The notes: generated from the letters alone by a model not told the origin. A DNA stretch of 64,000 nt from Winogradskyella sediminis (GCF_003387355.1 NZ_QUNH01000002.1:1121986-1185985), one strand, 5' to 3'; numbered from the stretch's first letter, positions 36,576-45,514 are shown. A program made the numbers and translations.

Positions 36576-37357
36576 TAACTTCAGATGCACAACGATATTT
36601 ATTGGTTTATATGGTGGGTGTTTTAGTTGTTATCTGTGCACTAATCATTATTTTCTTCATAATATTTCAAAAACGAAAAAATCAACTTTTAATAGATAAA
36701 GTAAAGCAACAACAAAAATTTGATGAAGAACTCATAAAAACCCAGCAAGAAATACAAGAAGAAACCTTAAAACATGTTGGTAGAGAATTACACGACAATA
36801 TTGGGCAAATGCTAGTTATGTCTACCATGCAAATGAATGCCGTTTTAACTGCAGTGAGCAGTGAGGCTAAGATTAAGGTTAATAGTGCAGCGGACACTCT
36901 AAAAAGCACATTAGAAGAGGTGAGAGCTTTGTCTAGAACTTTAAATAGTGATGTTATTTTAAATTTAGGTTTTGAAGCTACCTTAAAAAATGAAATCGCA
37001 CGTTTAAATAAGTCTGGTCTGATTAAAGCTATCTTATCGATCTCAGGAAAAAAGGTGAGTTTTGAGAATAAAAAAGATGAAATTATATTATTTAGAATTC
37101 TTCAGGAATTCTTTTCAAATACTTTAAAACACGCTGAAGCGGAACATATACATGTGTCTCTAGATTATTGGGAAGACCATTTGGATATAAAAGTTGAAGA
37201 TGATGGAGTGGGATTTCATTTAGATAAGGCCGAAAAAGGATCTGGGCTGATTAATATAGAGAAACGAGTAGAATTATTAAAGGGAACATTTCAGCTCAAC
37301 TCTAAAGTAGATAAGGGTACTGTACTAACCTTAAAATATCCTTATAAAATGGACTAG
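36551..37357 (+). CDS. sensor histidine kinase, HisKA_3 (NarL/DesK) type
   Basis: The 268-residue kinase has one membrane helix (about 18-40, LVYMVGVLVVICALIIIFFII), a coiled coil, and then a HisKA_3 dimerisation domain with the phospho-acceptor His in VGRELHDNIGQML near residue 81. The HATPase domain follows: N-box FRILQEFFSNTLKHAE, G1 VEDDGVGF, G2 GSGLINIEKRV. Kinases of this class normally phosphorylate a LuxR/NarL response regulator, yet none lies next to it; the next gene is convergent. It has almost no extracytoplasmic part, so the overlapping 7TM gene probably supplies sensing. ATG 36551 lies inside the upstream gene. The stop overlaps the RluA-type stop at CTAG 37354-37357. Confidence 0.9.
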   Translation: MLQARDQIVTSDAQRYLLVYMVGVLVVICALIIIFFIIFQKRKNQLLIDKVKQQQKFDEELIKTQQEIQEETLKHVGRELHDNIGQMLVMSTMQMNAVLTAVSSEAKIKVNSAADTLKSTLEEVRALSRTLNSDVILNLGFEATLKNEIARLNKSGLIKAILSISGKKVSFENKKDEIILFRILQEFFSNTLKHAEAEHIHVSLDYWEDHLDIKVEDDGVGFHLDKAEKGSGLINIEKRVELLKGTFQLNSKVDKGTVLTLKYPYKMD

Positions 37358-38055
37358 TCTATACACGCATCCCAAAGCGCATCCTTTGGTAAAGGTGCCG
37401 TGATGTATATTTCTTCTTTTTTTACAGGATGTATAAATCGTAGGGTTCTGGCGTGCAAACTGATACTCGCATCTTTATTGCTGCGATTAAATCCATATTT
37501 TAAATCCCCTTTAATCGGACAACCTATAGACGCAAGTTGCACACGGATTTGATGATGTCTACCCGTTTCTAAATCTATTTCTAAGACAAAGAAATTATTT
37601 AGTGTTTTAATAACCTTATAGTGTAGAATAGCTTTTTTACTACCTTCAATTTCTTTTTTAAAGGCTGTTGACTTATTGTTTTTAGGATTCTTTTTTAACC
37701 AATGAATTAAAGTACCATTAGTTTTTGGTGGTTCATTTTTAACAATAGCCCAATAGGTCTTTTTAGCTGTTTTTTCTGCAAATAATTTATTGAGCCTAGG
37801 TAGCGCTTTACTTGTTTTTGAAAACATTACAATTCCCGTCGTTGGTCGGTCTAATCGATGGACAACACCAAGATATACATTCCCTTCTTTTTTATACTTG
37901 TCTTTTAAATAAGACTTTACCACCTCGCTTAGGGGTTTGTCTCCTGTTTTATCTCCTTGCACAATATCGCCAGCACGTTTGTTGACTACAATAATGTGAT
38001 TATCCTCGTAGATGACTTGTAGGTTACTTTTATTGGAAAGGATTTTTTTAGACAT
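37354..38055 (-). CDS. RluA family pseudouridine synthase
   Basis: The 233-residue protein converts uridine to pseudouridine in rRNA or tRNA. The RluA catalytic motif VVHRLDRPTTGIVMFSK (catalytic Asp in HRLD) lies near residue 64, with TKTYWAIV and GRHHQIRVQLA further on. The N-terminal segment VIYEDNHIIVVNKRAGDIVQ is typical. There is no S4 domain, so it is closer to the RluA/TruC-like single-domain type than to RluD. The target position is unknown. It converges with the HisKA_3 kinase, the two stop codons sharing CTAG. On its own strand it follows a four-helix-bundle gene that separates it from panB. Confidence 0.92.
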   Translation of the reverse strand: MSKKILSNKSNLQVIYEDNHIIVVNKRAGDIVQGDKTGDKPLSEVVKSYLKDKYKKEGNVYLGVVHRLDRPTTGIVMFSKTSKALPRLNKLFAEKTAKKTYWAIVKNEPPKTNGTLIHWLKKNPKNNKSTAFKKEIEGSKKAILHYKVIKTLNNFFVLEIDLETGRHHQIRVQLASIGCPIKGDLKYGFNRSNKDASISLHARTLRFIHPVKKEEIYITAPLPKDALWDACID

Positions 38056-38057
38056 TA

Positions 38058-38098
38058 TAGAGTATTCGATGTTTAGATCTTTAGACTTTTAGAAAATA
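38058..38098. repeat. short (GTCTAAA-type) repeat flank downstream of the four-helix-bundle gene
   Basis: About 2.6 copies of the 8-mer TTTAGAYC lie in plus-strand TTTAGATCTTTAGACTTTTAG (near 38072-38092). They face GTCTAA-type repeats in opposite orientation on the other side of the cassette. No gene is seen in this stretch. Confidence 0.4.
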
Positions 38099-38452
38099 TT
38101 AAATTAAAGTAGATTTAAATTTTGAAATCATTTTGATAATTTCACCTAATTCCGAAAGGCATGATTGGAGTTCATTATCTAAAATAAAATTTAAATCAGC
38201 AGAAATAAGTAGCTGAGTTTCTATTTCGTAAGCAGAACCTATTGATATTTGTAAAAATCGAGCAAAACCTTTATTAGAATTTCTAGAGGATCCTTCAGCT
38301 ATATTTGAAGGAATTGAAACGGATGCTCTTCTCAATTGATTGGTTAGACCAAACTTTTCTGAATCTGGAAATTTTGAAGTAATAGCATAAATTTCAGAGC
38401 AGAATAATCTACTTCGTTTCCAAATCTGCAATTCTTTAAATTTATGAGCCAT
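38099..38452 (-). CDS. four-helix-bundle protein (23S rRNA intervening-sequence family)
   Basis: The 117-residue protein matches the S23/IVS four-helix-bundle family (TIGR02436 type), with HKFKELQIWKRSRLF, LTNQLRRASVSIPSNIAEGSSR and FARFLQISIGSAYEIETQLL. Such genes occur inside 23S rRNA intervening sequences and also, as here, as free-standing chromosomal cassettes; relatives include the Avd proteins of diversity-generating retroelements. No reverse transcriptase is near. The gene is flanked by short GTCTAA-type repeats in inverted orientation and sits between the pseudouridine synthase and panB. The molecular role is unknown; nucleic-acid binding is the usual guess. Confidence 0.9.
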   Translation of the reverse strand: MAHKFKELQIWKRSRLFCSEIYAITSKFPDSEKFGLTNQLRRASVSIPSNIAEGSSRNSNKGFARFLQISIGSAYEIETQLLISADLNFILDNELQSCLSELGEIIKMISKFKSTLI

Positions 38453-38455
38453 GTT

Positions 38456-38505
38456 TTAAGTTTAGCTATCTAAGTAGTCTAATAATGTCTAAGTATCTCA
38501 CAAAC
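38456..38505. repeat. short GTCTAA-type repeat flank upstream of the four-helix-bundle gene
   Basis: Plus-strand ATCTAAGTAGTCTAATAATG continues into GTCTAAGTATC, giving three TCTAA-containing units. Their orientation is opposite to the TTTAGAC units at about 38072-38092, so the gene is bracketed by imperfect inverted repeats. Confidence 0.4.
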
Positions 38506-38509
38506 TAAA

Positions 38510-39328
38510 TTAATATTGTTCCTCATCATTTGGGAAATCCTCAGACTTAACATCATCTACATATTGTCCAATAGCATTGGTCATGTCTTCGTACAAATTC
38601 ATATATCGACGTAAAAAACGAGGATTAAATTCATGCGTCATCCCTAACATATCATGTAGCACTAAAACTTGTCCATCTACACCAGATCCTGCACCAATAC
38701 CAATAACAGGAATAGAAACACTCTCTGCAACTTCTTGAGCCAAGGTAGCGGGTATTTTTTCTAAAACAATTGCAAAACAACCTGCTTTTTCAAGCATTAA
38801 GGCATCTTCTTTTAAGCGTTTAGCTTCTTCTTCTTCTTTAGCTCTTACAGTGTAAGTTCCAAATTTATATATTGATTGTGGTGTGAGACCTAAATGACCC
38901 ATAACCGGAATTCCTGCATTTAATATACGTTTTATAGAATCTTTAACTTCTTTGCCACCTTCCATTTTTACAGCATGGCCACCAGATTCTTTCATAATTC
39001 TAATCGCAGATCGTAAGGCTTCTTTAGGATCACTTTGGTAGCTACCAAAAGGCAAATCAACCACAACTAAAGAGCGATCTATGGCTCTAACGACGGAAGA
39101 GGCATGATAAATCATTTGGTCTAAAGTTATAGGTAATGTAGTTTCGTGCCCAGCCATAACATTACTGGCAGAATCACCCACTAAAATAACATCTATACCA
39201 GCACCATCTACTATTTTTGCCATAGTATAATCGTAAGCTGTAAGCATGGATATTTTTTCGCCTCTAGATTTCATATCAACGAGACTTTTAACGGTAATTC
39301 TTTTATATTCTTTTTTTGCTACTGACAT
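38510..39328 (-). CDS. panB: 3-methyl-2-oxobutanoate hydroxymethyltransferase
   Basis: The 272-residue enzyme transfers a hydroxymethyl group from 5,10-methylene-THF to 2-oxoisovalerate, giving ketopantoate for pantothenate and coenzyme A. Diagnostic blocks are [37 protein letters not shown] (metal-binding Asp in VGDS), [33 protein letters not shown] and [24 protein letters not shown]. Its length and complete motif set match the family. PanC and PanD are not in the window. It is separated from the downstream pseudouridine synthase by the four-helix-bundle cassette. The serine dehydratase gene lies upstream on the same strand after 145 bases. Confidence 0.95.
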   Translation of the reverse strand: MSVAKKEYKRITVKSLVDMKSRGEKISMLTAYDYTMAKIVDGAGIDVILVGDSASNVMAGHETTLPITLDQMIYHASSVVRAIDRSLVVVDLPFGSYQSDPKEALRSAIRIMKESGGHAVKMEGGKEVKDSIKRILNAGIPVMGHLGLTPQSIYKFGTYTVRAKEEEEAKRLKEDALMLEKAGCFAIVLEKIPATLAQEVAESVSIPVIGIGAGSGVDGQVLVLHDMLGMTHEFNPRFLRRYMNLYEDMTNAIGQYVDDVKSEDFPNDEEQY

Positions 39329-39473
39329 CGTTATTCTATTAATTGAATGTAAAAATAAAGAGATTTGTTAAGCTTTGGTTTAATTCAAGCCATAAAATTA
39401 TGAAATCAATATTTTGACATTCGTATTTTTACCGAATTCTTTAAATAGAGTTGCAGCTAAGATAACCTATAAA

Positions 39474-40898
39474 TTAGCAATCTGTTAAATGAACACCTAC
39501 AGCTAATCCTCCTTCAGAAGTTTCTTTGTATTTAGAACTCATGTCTTTTGCGGTTTCCCACATGGTTTTAACCACTTTATCTAAAGGTACTTTTACATTT
39601 TTAGGATCGGTATCTAAAGCTAGTTCGGCCGCATTTATGGCTTTTATAGCTCCCATAGAATTGCGTTCAATACACGGAATTTGTACCAAGCCACCAATTG
39701 GGTCACAGGTTAAGCCTAAATGATGCTCCATAGCGATTTCTGCAGCGACTAAAACTTGCTCTGGTGTGCCACCTAATAACTCACATAAAGCACCAGCAGC
39801 CATAGCAGATGAGACGCCAATTTCTGCCTGACAGCCACCCATTGCAGCACTAATTGTTGCATTTTTCTTAAAGATGCTACCAATCTCACTAGCGACTAAA
39901 AGGAATTTTTTAATGTGTTTGAAATCTGCATCATGATTTTCTATAACCAAGTAGTACATTAATACAGCGGGTATTACTCCGGCACTTCCGTTAGTAGGTG
40001 CGGTCACCACACGCCCTAGAGAAGCATTAACTTCGTTAACCGCTAAAGCAAAGCAGCTGACCCATTTTAAAATTTGACGAAATTTAACTTCTGTTTTTCT
40101 TATGGTTTCTAGCCATTCTTGTGGCGTTTCATAAGAATAAGAACCTATAATGTTTTTATGCATATCAAAAGCACGTCGTCTAACGTTGAGTCCACCAGGT
40201 AAATTTCCTTCAGTATGACATCCTGTATACATGCATTCTAACATGGTATTCCAAATGCGTTTTAATTCAAAATCTATAGAGTCTTCGTCTCTAATCGATT
40301 TTTCATTTTCTAAAACAACTCCAGATATAGGTAAATCTAATTGCTCACAAAACTTAAGTAGTTCTTCTCCGTATGCTATAGGATATGGAAATGTACAATA
40401 GAAAATTATTTTATTGGCTTTAGCGACTTTTCGTTCTTCTTGAACAACAAACCCACCACCAATAGAGTAGTAGGTGTATCTGTAATTTCTGCCATTGATT
40501 TGAGCAGTGAAAACCATGCCGTTAGAATGGAAGGGTAGTGATTTTCGGTTAAATACAATATTGGATTTAAAATCAAAAGGAATAGCACGTTCATTATTAA
40601 ACATTAAAACATTAGTCGTTTTAACATCGTCAATGATAGTGTTAATGTCTTCAATAGGCATTCGTTCTGGGTCTGCACCTGTTAAACCTAAAATTACAGC
40701 AAAGTCTGTAGCATGACCTTTACCTGTTAGTGATAAAGACCCATAAAGATCTACCGTTATTTTTTCAACTTTATCAAAGCGTTTTTTATCTTTTAACTCT
40801 TTAATCCAACGTTCGGCAGCTCGCCATGGTCCTAAAGTGTGAGAACTCGATGGTCCTACACCAATTTTTAGCATGTCGAAAACTGAAATACACTCCAT
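39474..40898 (-). CDS. L-serine ammonia-lyase, iron-sulfur dependent
   Basis: The 474-residue enzyme deaminates L-serine to pyruvate and ammonia using a [4Fe-4S] cluster. The N-terminal beta domain begins [27 protein letters not shown], the signature of single-chain (type II) serine dehydratases. The C-terminal catalytic domain carries the cluster cysteines in [17 protein letters not shown] and IPCIERN. The protein ends HLTDC; a C-terminal Cys is known to be the fourth 'tail-in-mouth' ligand in the Legionella enzyme. ATG 40896-40898 lies about 25 bases after an exact TAnnTTTG box. Serine degradation feeds central carbon metabolism. Confidence 0.93.
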   Translation of the reverse strand: MECISVFDMLKIGVGPSSSHTLGPWRAAERWIKELKDKKRFDKVEKITVDLYGSLSLTGKGHATDFAVILGLTGADPERMPIEDINTIIDDVKTTNVLMFNNERAIPFDFKSNIVFNRKSLPFHSNGMVFTAQINGRNYRYTYYSIGGGFVVQEERKVAKANKIIFYCTFPYPIAYGEELLKFCEQLDLPISGVVLENEKSIRDEDSIDFELKRIWNTMLECMYTGCHTEGNLPGGLNVRRRAFDMHKNIIGSYSYETPQEWLETIRKTEVKFRQILKWVSCFALAVNEVNASLGRVVTAPTNGSAGVIPAVLMYYLVIENHDADFKHIKKFLLVASEIGSIFKKNATISAAMGGCQAEIGVSSAMAAGALCELLGGTPEQVLVAAEIAMEHHLGLTCDPIGGLVQIPCIERNSMGAIKAINAAELALDTDPKNVKVPLDKVVKTMWETAKDMSSKYKETSEGGLAVGVHLTDC

Positions 40899-40922
40899 CT
40901 AAGAAATCGTTTTTGTTTACTG

Positions 40923-40930
40923 CAAATATA
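40923..40930 (-). promoter_or_regulatory. -7 promoter box of the serine dehydratase gene
   Basis: Read on the minus strand, 40923-40930 is TATATTTG, an exact match to TAnnTTTG. It lies 24 bases upstream of the ATG, giving a predicted leader of roughly 19 bases. No matching -33 TTG was found at normal spacing. Confidence 0.5.
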
Positions 40931-40962
40931 GGTAGATGTTCATTTAAAGCTGGTAATTTCGA

Positions 40963-40997
40963 AAATAAAAAAAAGCTTGAAATTGATTCCAAGCTTT
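40963..40997 (-). terminator. intrinsic terminator of the collagen-like lipoprotein gene
   Basis: AAAGCTTG (40972-40979) and CAAGCTTT (40990-40997) form an eight-base stem. On the minus strand it is followed by a run of T residues, the complement of A residues at 40967-40974. It ends the transcript of the gene at 41025-41534. Confidence 0.8.
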
Positions 40998-41024
40998 AAG
41001 ATATAATGTTAAAATTTCAAGTAT

Positions 41025-41534
41025 TTATTCAACGAATTCCATAACATCATCATAATTTGTGATATCTAAATTAGTACTATTCACAAAATCTACAGGTAAA
41101 ACCACAATTCTAAAGGTTTGATTCAACGTGGCAGCCGTTGATAAGTTATTAAAATCGAAGTTTGCTGGTGCATCTATAAATAATCGAACTTCATCAAAGC
41201 TGTAGTCATAATTATATTGAAATAATTCACCAGAATCTGTAAAAATAGTTTGAGGTATTAATCTCCAAACATCATTACCAGTAACAGGATCTTGTTCCCA
41301 AAGTATATAAGCTAAAGTCATATCGGTATCATAGAGATCGATTGAGCTTGGAATAACTATATATTCTTCATAGTTGTTTTCAGGCAAGAAATCAATTGTT
41401 CTTTCGAACGATTGTCCCACAAAGTTTACTCCGTCTAATCCATCTTGTCCATCAAAACCAGGTGGGCCTTGGTCACCTGTACAAGACGTTAATATAAAAG
41501 TAAGTGCAAATAATAAAATGGCTATTTTTCTCAT
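41025..41534 (-). CDS. lipoprotein with a short collagen-like segment
   Basis: The 169-residue protein has a lipoprotein signal (IAILLFALTFILTSC) with Cys 18 as the probable lipidated residue. GDQGPPGFDGQDGLDG follows directly, a short run of Gly-X-Y triplets. The rest is an acidic beta-rich domain (about 45-169) that I do not recognise; it has no catalytic motif. Small lipoproteins with a few GXY triplets after the lipobox are frequent in Flavobacteriaceae and are usually hypothetical. Location in a membrane, facing the periplasm or surface, is expected. It is a single gene between two minus-strand terminators and so is probably transcribed alone. Confidence 0.8.
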   Translation of the reverse strand: MRKIAILLFALTFILTSCTGDQGPPGFDGQDGLDGVNFVGQSFERTIDFLPENNYEEYIVIPSSIDLYDTDMTLAYILWEQDPVTGNDVWRLIPQTIFTDSGELFQYNYDYSFDEVRLFIDAPANFDFNNLSTAATLNQTFRIVVLPVDFVNSTNLDITNYDDVMEFVE

Positions 41535-41651
41535 GATGATATAAAATTTAATTAATTACTAATGTATTGCTATTTATTATCAAACAGCATGCCCTTTTTA
41601 TATATTATTAAGATTTTACTTTTAAATGAAAATGAAATGAATTATTACCAT

Positions 41652-41683
41652 AAAAAAAAGCACCCTCAAATGAAGGTGCTTTT
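41652..41683 (-). terminator. intrinsic terminator of the choice-of-anchor I gene
   Basis: AAAAGCACC (41656-41664) pairs with GGTGCTTTT (41675-41683), with a partly paired loop. On the minus strand it is followed by eight T residues (A residues 41652-41659). It is correctly placed just after the stop of the gene at 41705-45244. Confidence 0.8.
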
Positions 41684-41704
41684 CATGGAAATAAATTAGC
41701 AGAT

Positions 41705-44700
41705 TTATTTAATTAAAAGCTTAAAGCTTTCACCATTTATTGTTTTCAAAATATAGGTGCCAGCAGTTAAAGTTGGCAATTGAAAATCCATTGTATTTTC
41801 TTTAGACACTATTTCACGACCTTGAATATCAAATAGTGAAACAGATACCGTTTTATTAAAGTATACCGTTTGGTTAGATTTTGAAGGATTAGGAAACATT
41901 TTTAAAGCTTCAGACTGTAAAGTAAATTCATCAGTACTTAAAGTGTTATTATTAAGTGCATAGAAGCTTAATGTTGAACTTACTTCGTTAGCCATAATAA
42001 TTAATCCTGTATCATTTGGACTATTTTCTGGAGTCACATAGATTATGCCTTCAGGTCCTAAATCACCACCTTCGTCTTCACCTAAATCTCTATTATTAAT
42101 ATATTTTTCAAAAACAGGATTGTTTGGGTCTGTAACATTATAGGTCATAAACCCTCCAACACGCTCTAAAGTAATAAATGCATAGATTTCACCATCAATT
42201 TCAGCAACTGTGACGCCTTCTGGTTCAGGACCTTTATTGTCGCTTCTATTTTTAAAGTTGTTGTTACTATTACTTGCATTAAATAAAGATCCATAAGTTG
42301 GGTCATTTGCAGTAATGCGTTCAAAATCGTCACCACTATCAAAAACCAAAGCTACAGTACTTGCATTCCAAATACTAAAAGAACGTGATCCTAAAACGTG
42401 AATTTCATCAAAATCACCATCATCGTCTAAATCACCATTAGCATTCGTTGCAGTTAAGCGTCCTAAATTTGAATCTAATTGTAAGAATTCTGCATTTGGA
42501 AAAACGGTTGGGTCTAGGTTTAGGTCACTTACACGTTCTTCTTCTTCAAAGGTATCATATTCTCTAGCATCACCTTCATTGGCAGTTACTAAATAAGTAA
42601 CACCACTAACTTCGTAAGACGCCATGGCATCTGGCATATACATTCCTTTTACTGGCCAATTGGCTAAGAAAATAAAATCGGTATCGTCAGAAGCATCCAA
42701 AGTATTGCCTTCTAAACGGTGATCTTTTAAACCTAAAGGTAAAATATCTGTAATAGTGTTAGTAGTTAAATCAATAACACCAATAGCATTGTTTTCTTGA
42801 AGCGTTACGTATGCTGTTTGAGAATCACTTGAAAACGTAATATATTCTGGCTCCATATCTTGAGATACGGAAGCATTTGGTCCAAAGATTCTAACACCGG
42901 CAGCTTGAAGTGTAGTTAATTGACTATCGAAACTATTAAAGCTAATAGAAGTAACATCAGCTTGTGTAATATTTTCTAAACCACCAGTGACGTCAATAAC
43001 AGAAATACTACCTTCAGGATCTACAGTATAGTCATCATTTGGTTGGCCTTCGTTAGCTACTAAAAGTTTTGATCCATCAGGTGTAAAACCAACCATATCT
43101 GGTAGGTTTCCTGCTGTTACAGTAGAAAGAATATCACCATTTACATCACAAAATACAACTACACCATCTTCTAGAGGTCCTTTAGAAATTCCTAAGGCAA
43201 CTATATTATTCATGTATGCTACACTTGTTGGGTCACCGTAAGTCGATAAATCAATAGAGCTTATTGTTGAAACGGCATTAATATCAGAAAAGTCTAAGAT
43301 TTCTAATTTTTGACCTGTTGAGTTTAAAACGAATAAACGTTCAGATACAGGATCATGAGCTACTATTTCGGCAGATCCAGATCCATCTACTAAATAACTT
43401 GAGAGATATGTAATATCTAAGTCGTTTGATGGAATAGCAACATTAATATCATTATCTAAAATGTATACTCCTGTAGAACTATGACTACCAATAGTTGCAT
43501 TGATAGGGTTTGATAATTCTAAAATAAAAAGCTCATCCATTTCAGCATCACTGTCATCTATAATAGGAATAGAAATACTCATAGCTTCTGAAGCATTTGC
43601 AGGGAAATTTAAGGTTTGAGTAGTGAACGTAAAATCATCGGTTTCTGTTGCAGTTAATAATTCAGTAACCAAATTTATATCTATAGATACCGCACTACTA
43701 GGTGTTGTAGATAATTCTACTGTAACATTGATAGCTGTACCATCTTCATTGATTACAAATGTGCTTTCAGAAAAACTGACTTGTGGTATAATGTTAGTAA
43801 CTGGGCTGTATATTCCAGGTGAAGCAAATACTTCATCACCTAAAGATGAACCAACTAAATTTGTCGCTGGTACCCAGTTAGTCCCTTCATTAAAATCAGC
43901 ATTAGGGTTTAATAATTCTAAAGAAGGACCATCTCCATCTGCAATTGTTGGCCATGGAGCGTCATCGCTATATTCCACTTGTGAAATCACTGTACCTTCA
44001 GAGTTTTTAATTTCTAATAATTCTCCTCCATTACCTAAAGCATTAGAAATCGCTTGGGGCATATCTAAGAATGAGACACCATAAAACGCATCGGCACTTG
44101 CTTTGTCGGTTGCTAGTAATACTATATCACCTGCGTTAAGTGCTATTTCAGGAAAAACAAAGTTGAAATTACCTTCATCATTAACCGTGATGCCTCCTAA
44201 ATTTATTGAAGCACTACTAGTGTTGTATATTTCTAAAAACTCAAGTGCATTTGAATCATCAGACGGTGCGTTGTACATTATTTCAGTAATAATTAAACCT
44301 GTAGTTAAAGCATTGTAAAATAAATCTTCACTGACATAAGCTGTAGATTGAATGTTAGTAAAGATATCTGCAATATTATTAACAGTAACTGTGTATGCTA
44401 AACCTTCTGTAAAACCATCATGTGTAATAGTTGCAGTTAACGTGGAATTGTCATAAACTACCGTGTTAATAGTTAACGCAGGACTAAATACATAGTTAGC
44501 TAAAGTTTCAGCTGTAACAGGAGTAACTTCTTCTGTAAAGACAATCTTCAATGTGGTTTGGTCTAAAACAGAAACATTAGCAACGCTCGGAGGATTGGTA
44601 TCTGTAGTAGCAATATCAAATGCAGTTGTATTAAATGGTATACTTGCATTGTTTTCAAAATTATAGTTACTCATGTTATTCAAAGCAACTCTATAACCAT

Positions 44701-45244
44701 TAGCGGTAAATCCTGTTCTTGGACCGTTGTAATCAGCCAAAGAGGTTCCGTTAGCATAGGTTATAGCTGTAGAGCCAAACGAGAGGCCTGTGCCAAGTAA
44801 TCCAGTTCCTGCACCATCATCAAAAGCAGAGGCAGAATTGGCAACAGCTGTTATAAAGGTTGTTGGTGTATCTACATCGATACCTTGATAAACAAAAATA
44901 GCTTCAGATGATGCTGAAATTCCACCAGGAGAACCCACAATTGTGCCGTGTGACACATTTGGAGTGGCACTTATAGTGTAAAACGTAATAATGGTTCCGG
45001 CAGAAATAATACTAGATCCTGTTTGCCATTCGTAATTGGCTTCGCCAGAATTAAATGAGGTACCTGTCCATTCCTTATCCGAAAAATAAATAATGCTGTT
45101 GGCTGGTATATCAACAAATGTCACTAGCGCAAAATCGTCATCGTCATTGGCATGAAAAGCCGTAAATGCCATGTCTCCTGTGTTCAGTTGAGCACTTGCT
45201 AGGCATGAAAAAAAGAGTAATAGTAAACGTAAAATGTGTTTCAT
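41705..45244 (-). CDS. choice-of-anchor I family T9SS-secreted protein
   Basis: The 1179-residue protein has a signal peptide (MKHILRLLLLFFSCLASAQ) and several domains. About 20-200 is an N-terminal beta domain. About 215-310 is an Ig-like SwmB/Big_5 domain (SVANVSVLDQTTLKIVFTEEV). About 312-460 is a lamin-tail domain (GLIITEIMYNAPSDD). About 495-590 is a Calx-beta-like domain. From about 600 to 1090 lies the choice-of-anchor I beta-propeller region (GSAEIVAHDPVSERLFVLNS, LLVANEGQPNDDYT, VTANEGDAREYDTF, PEPEGVTVAEIDG). The T9SS tail closes it (LKMFPNPSKSNQTVYF). Relatives include secreted alkaline-phosphatase-like proteins. A 10-bp inverted repeat sits directly before the start codon. Confidence 0.87.
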   Translation of the reverse strand: MKHILRLLLLFFSCLASAQLNTGDMAFTAFHANDDDDFALVTFVDIPANSIIYFSDKEWTGTSFNSGEANYEWQTGSSIISAGTIITFYTISATPNVSHGTIVGSPGGISASSEAIFVYQGIDVDTPTTFITAVANSASAFDDGAGTGLLGTGLSFGSTAITYANGTSLADYNGPRTGFTANGYRVALNNMSNYNFENNASIPFNTTAFDIATTDTNPPSVANVSVLDQTTLKIVFTEEVTPVTAETLANYVFSPALTINTVVYDNSTLTATITHDGFTEGLAYTVTVNNIADIFTNIQSTAYVSEDLFYNALTTGLIITEIMYNAPSDDSNALEFLEIYNTSSASINLGGITVNDEGNFNFVFPEIALNAGDIVLLATDKASADAFYGVSFLDMPQAISNALGNGGELLEIKNSEGTVISQVEYSDDAPWPTIADGDGPSLELLNPNADFNEGTNWVPATNLVGSSLGDEVFASPGIYSPVTNIIPQVSFSESTFVINEDGTAINVTVELSTTPSSAVSIDINLVTELLTATETDDFTFTTQTLNFPANASEAMSISIPIIDDSDAEMDELFILELSNPINATIGSHSSTGVYILDNDINVAIPSNDLDITYLSSYLVDGSGSAEIVAHDPVSERLFVLNSTGQKLEILDFSDINAVSTISSIDLSTYGDPTSVAYMNNIVALGISKGPLEDGVVVFCDVNGDILSTVTAGNLPDMVGFTPDGSKLLVANEGQPNDDYTVDPEGSISVIDVTGGLENITQADVTSISFNSFDSQLTTLQAAGVRIFGPNASVSQDMEPEYITFSSDSQTAYVTLQENNAIGVIDLTTNTITDILPLGLKDHRLEGNTLDASDDTDFIFLANWPVKGMYMPDAMASYEVSGVTYLVTANEGDAREYDTFEEEERVSDLNLDPTVFPNAEFLQLDSNLGRLTATNANGDLDDDGDFDEIHVLGSRSFSIWNASTVALVFDSGDDFERITANDPTYGSLFNASNSNNNFKNRSDNKGPEPEGVTVAEIDGEIYAFITLERVGGFMTYNVTDPNNPVFEKYINNRDLGEDEGGDLGPEGIIYVTPENSPNDTGLIIMANEVSSTLSFYALNNNTLSTDEFTLQSEALKMFPNPSKSNQTVYFNKTVSVSLFDIQGREIVSKENTMDFQLPTLTAGTYILKTINGESFKLLIK

Positions 45245-45246
45245 AA

Positions 45247-45288
45247 TGTTTGGTTGTTTTTAGTTGTTGTGAAATTATCAACCAAACA
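45247..45288 (-). promoter_or_regulatory. perfect 10-bp inverted repeat in the leader of the choice-of-anchor I gene
   Basis: TGTTTGGTTG (45247-45256) and CAACCAAACA (45279-45288) are exact reverse complements separated by 22 bases. On the minus strand the hairpin ends two bases before ATG, so it could hide the ribosome landing site or bind a dimeric regulator. Confidence 0.5.
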
Positions 45289-45400
45289 TGTCTAAATGAT
45301 GTACTCTATATTATCTATGAATGAAGAAACTTTTAAGAATGTTACGTAGATGTATACTTATTGTTGCTGCGTATAATAATGAGGTAACAATTTAATAAAG

Positions 45401-45413
45401 TGACATCATGTCA
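45401..45413. promoter_or_regulatory. palindromic candidate operator upstream of dnaK
   Basis: TGACATCATGTCA is a perfect 13-base palindrome 102 bases before the dnaK start. A half-like TGTCATGGCA follows at about 45421. Being between divergent genes, it could serve either. No known regulator motif was matched. Confidence 0.25.
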
Positions 45414-45477
45414 TATTTTTTGTCATGGCATAATCATTGACTATTAGTTAGCGAGTTTAAAATTAATAACACTATAA

Positions 45478-45495
45478 TTTCCGTGAAAGCGGAAA
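45478..45495 (+). promoter_or_regulatory. leader hairpin of dnaK
   Basis: TTTCCG (45478-45483) pairs with CGGAAA (45490-45495) around TGAAAG, 19 bases before the ATG. It is the only G+C-rich spot in an AT-rich leader. It is not a CIRCE element. It may stabilise the message or act as a thermosensor. Confidence 0.35.
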
Positions 45496-45514
45496 ACAAA
45501 TAACAAATATAATT

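Noticed and set aside
38099..38452. Part of a diversity-generating retroelement because of Avd-like similarity
   Set aside because: No reverse transcriptase or variable-region/template repeat pair is present nearby.
38058..38509. Insertion sequence between rluA-like and panB genes
   Set aside because: No transposase is encoded and no clear terminal inverted repeats with target duplications are present; only short imperfect repeats.
43623..44084. 153-residue plus-strand frame opposite the choice-of-anchor I gene
   Set aside because: It is antisense to a well-supported gene with clear domains, and has no homology-like motif.
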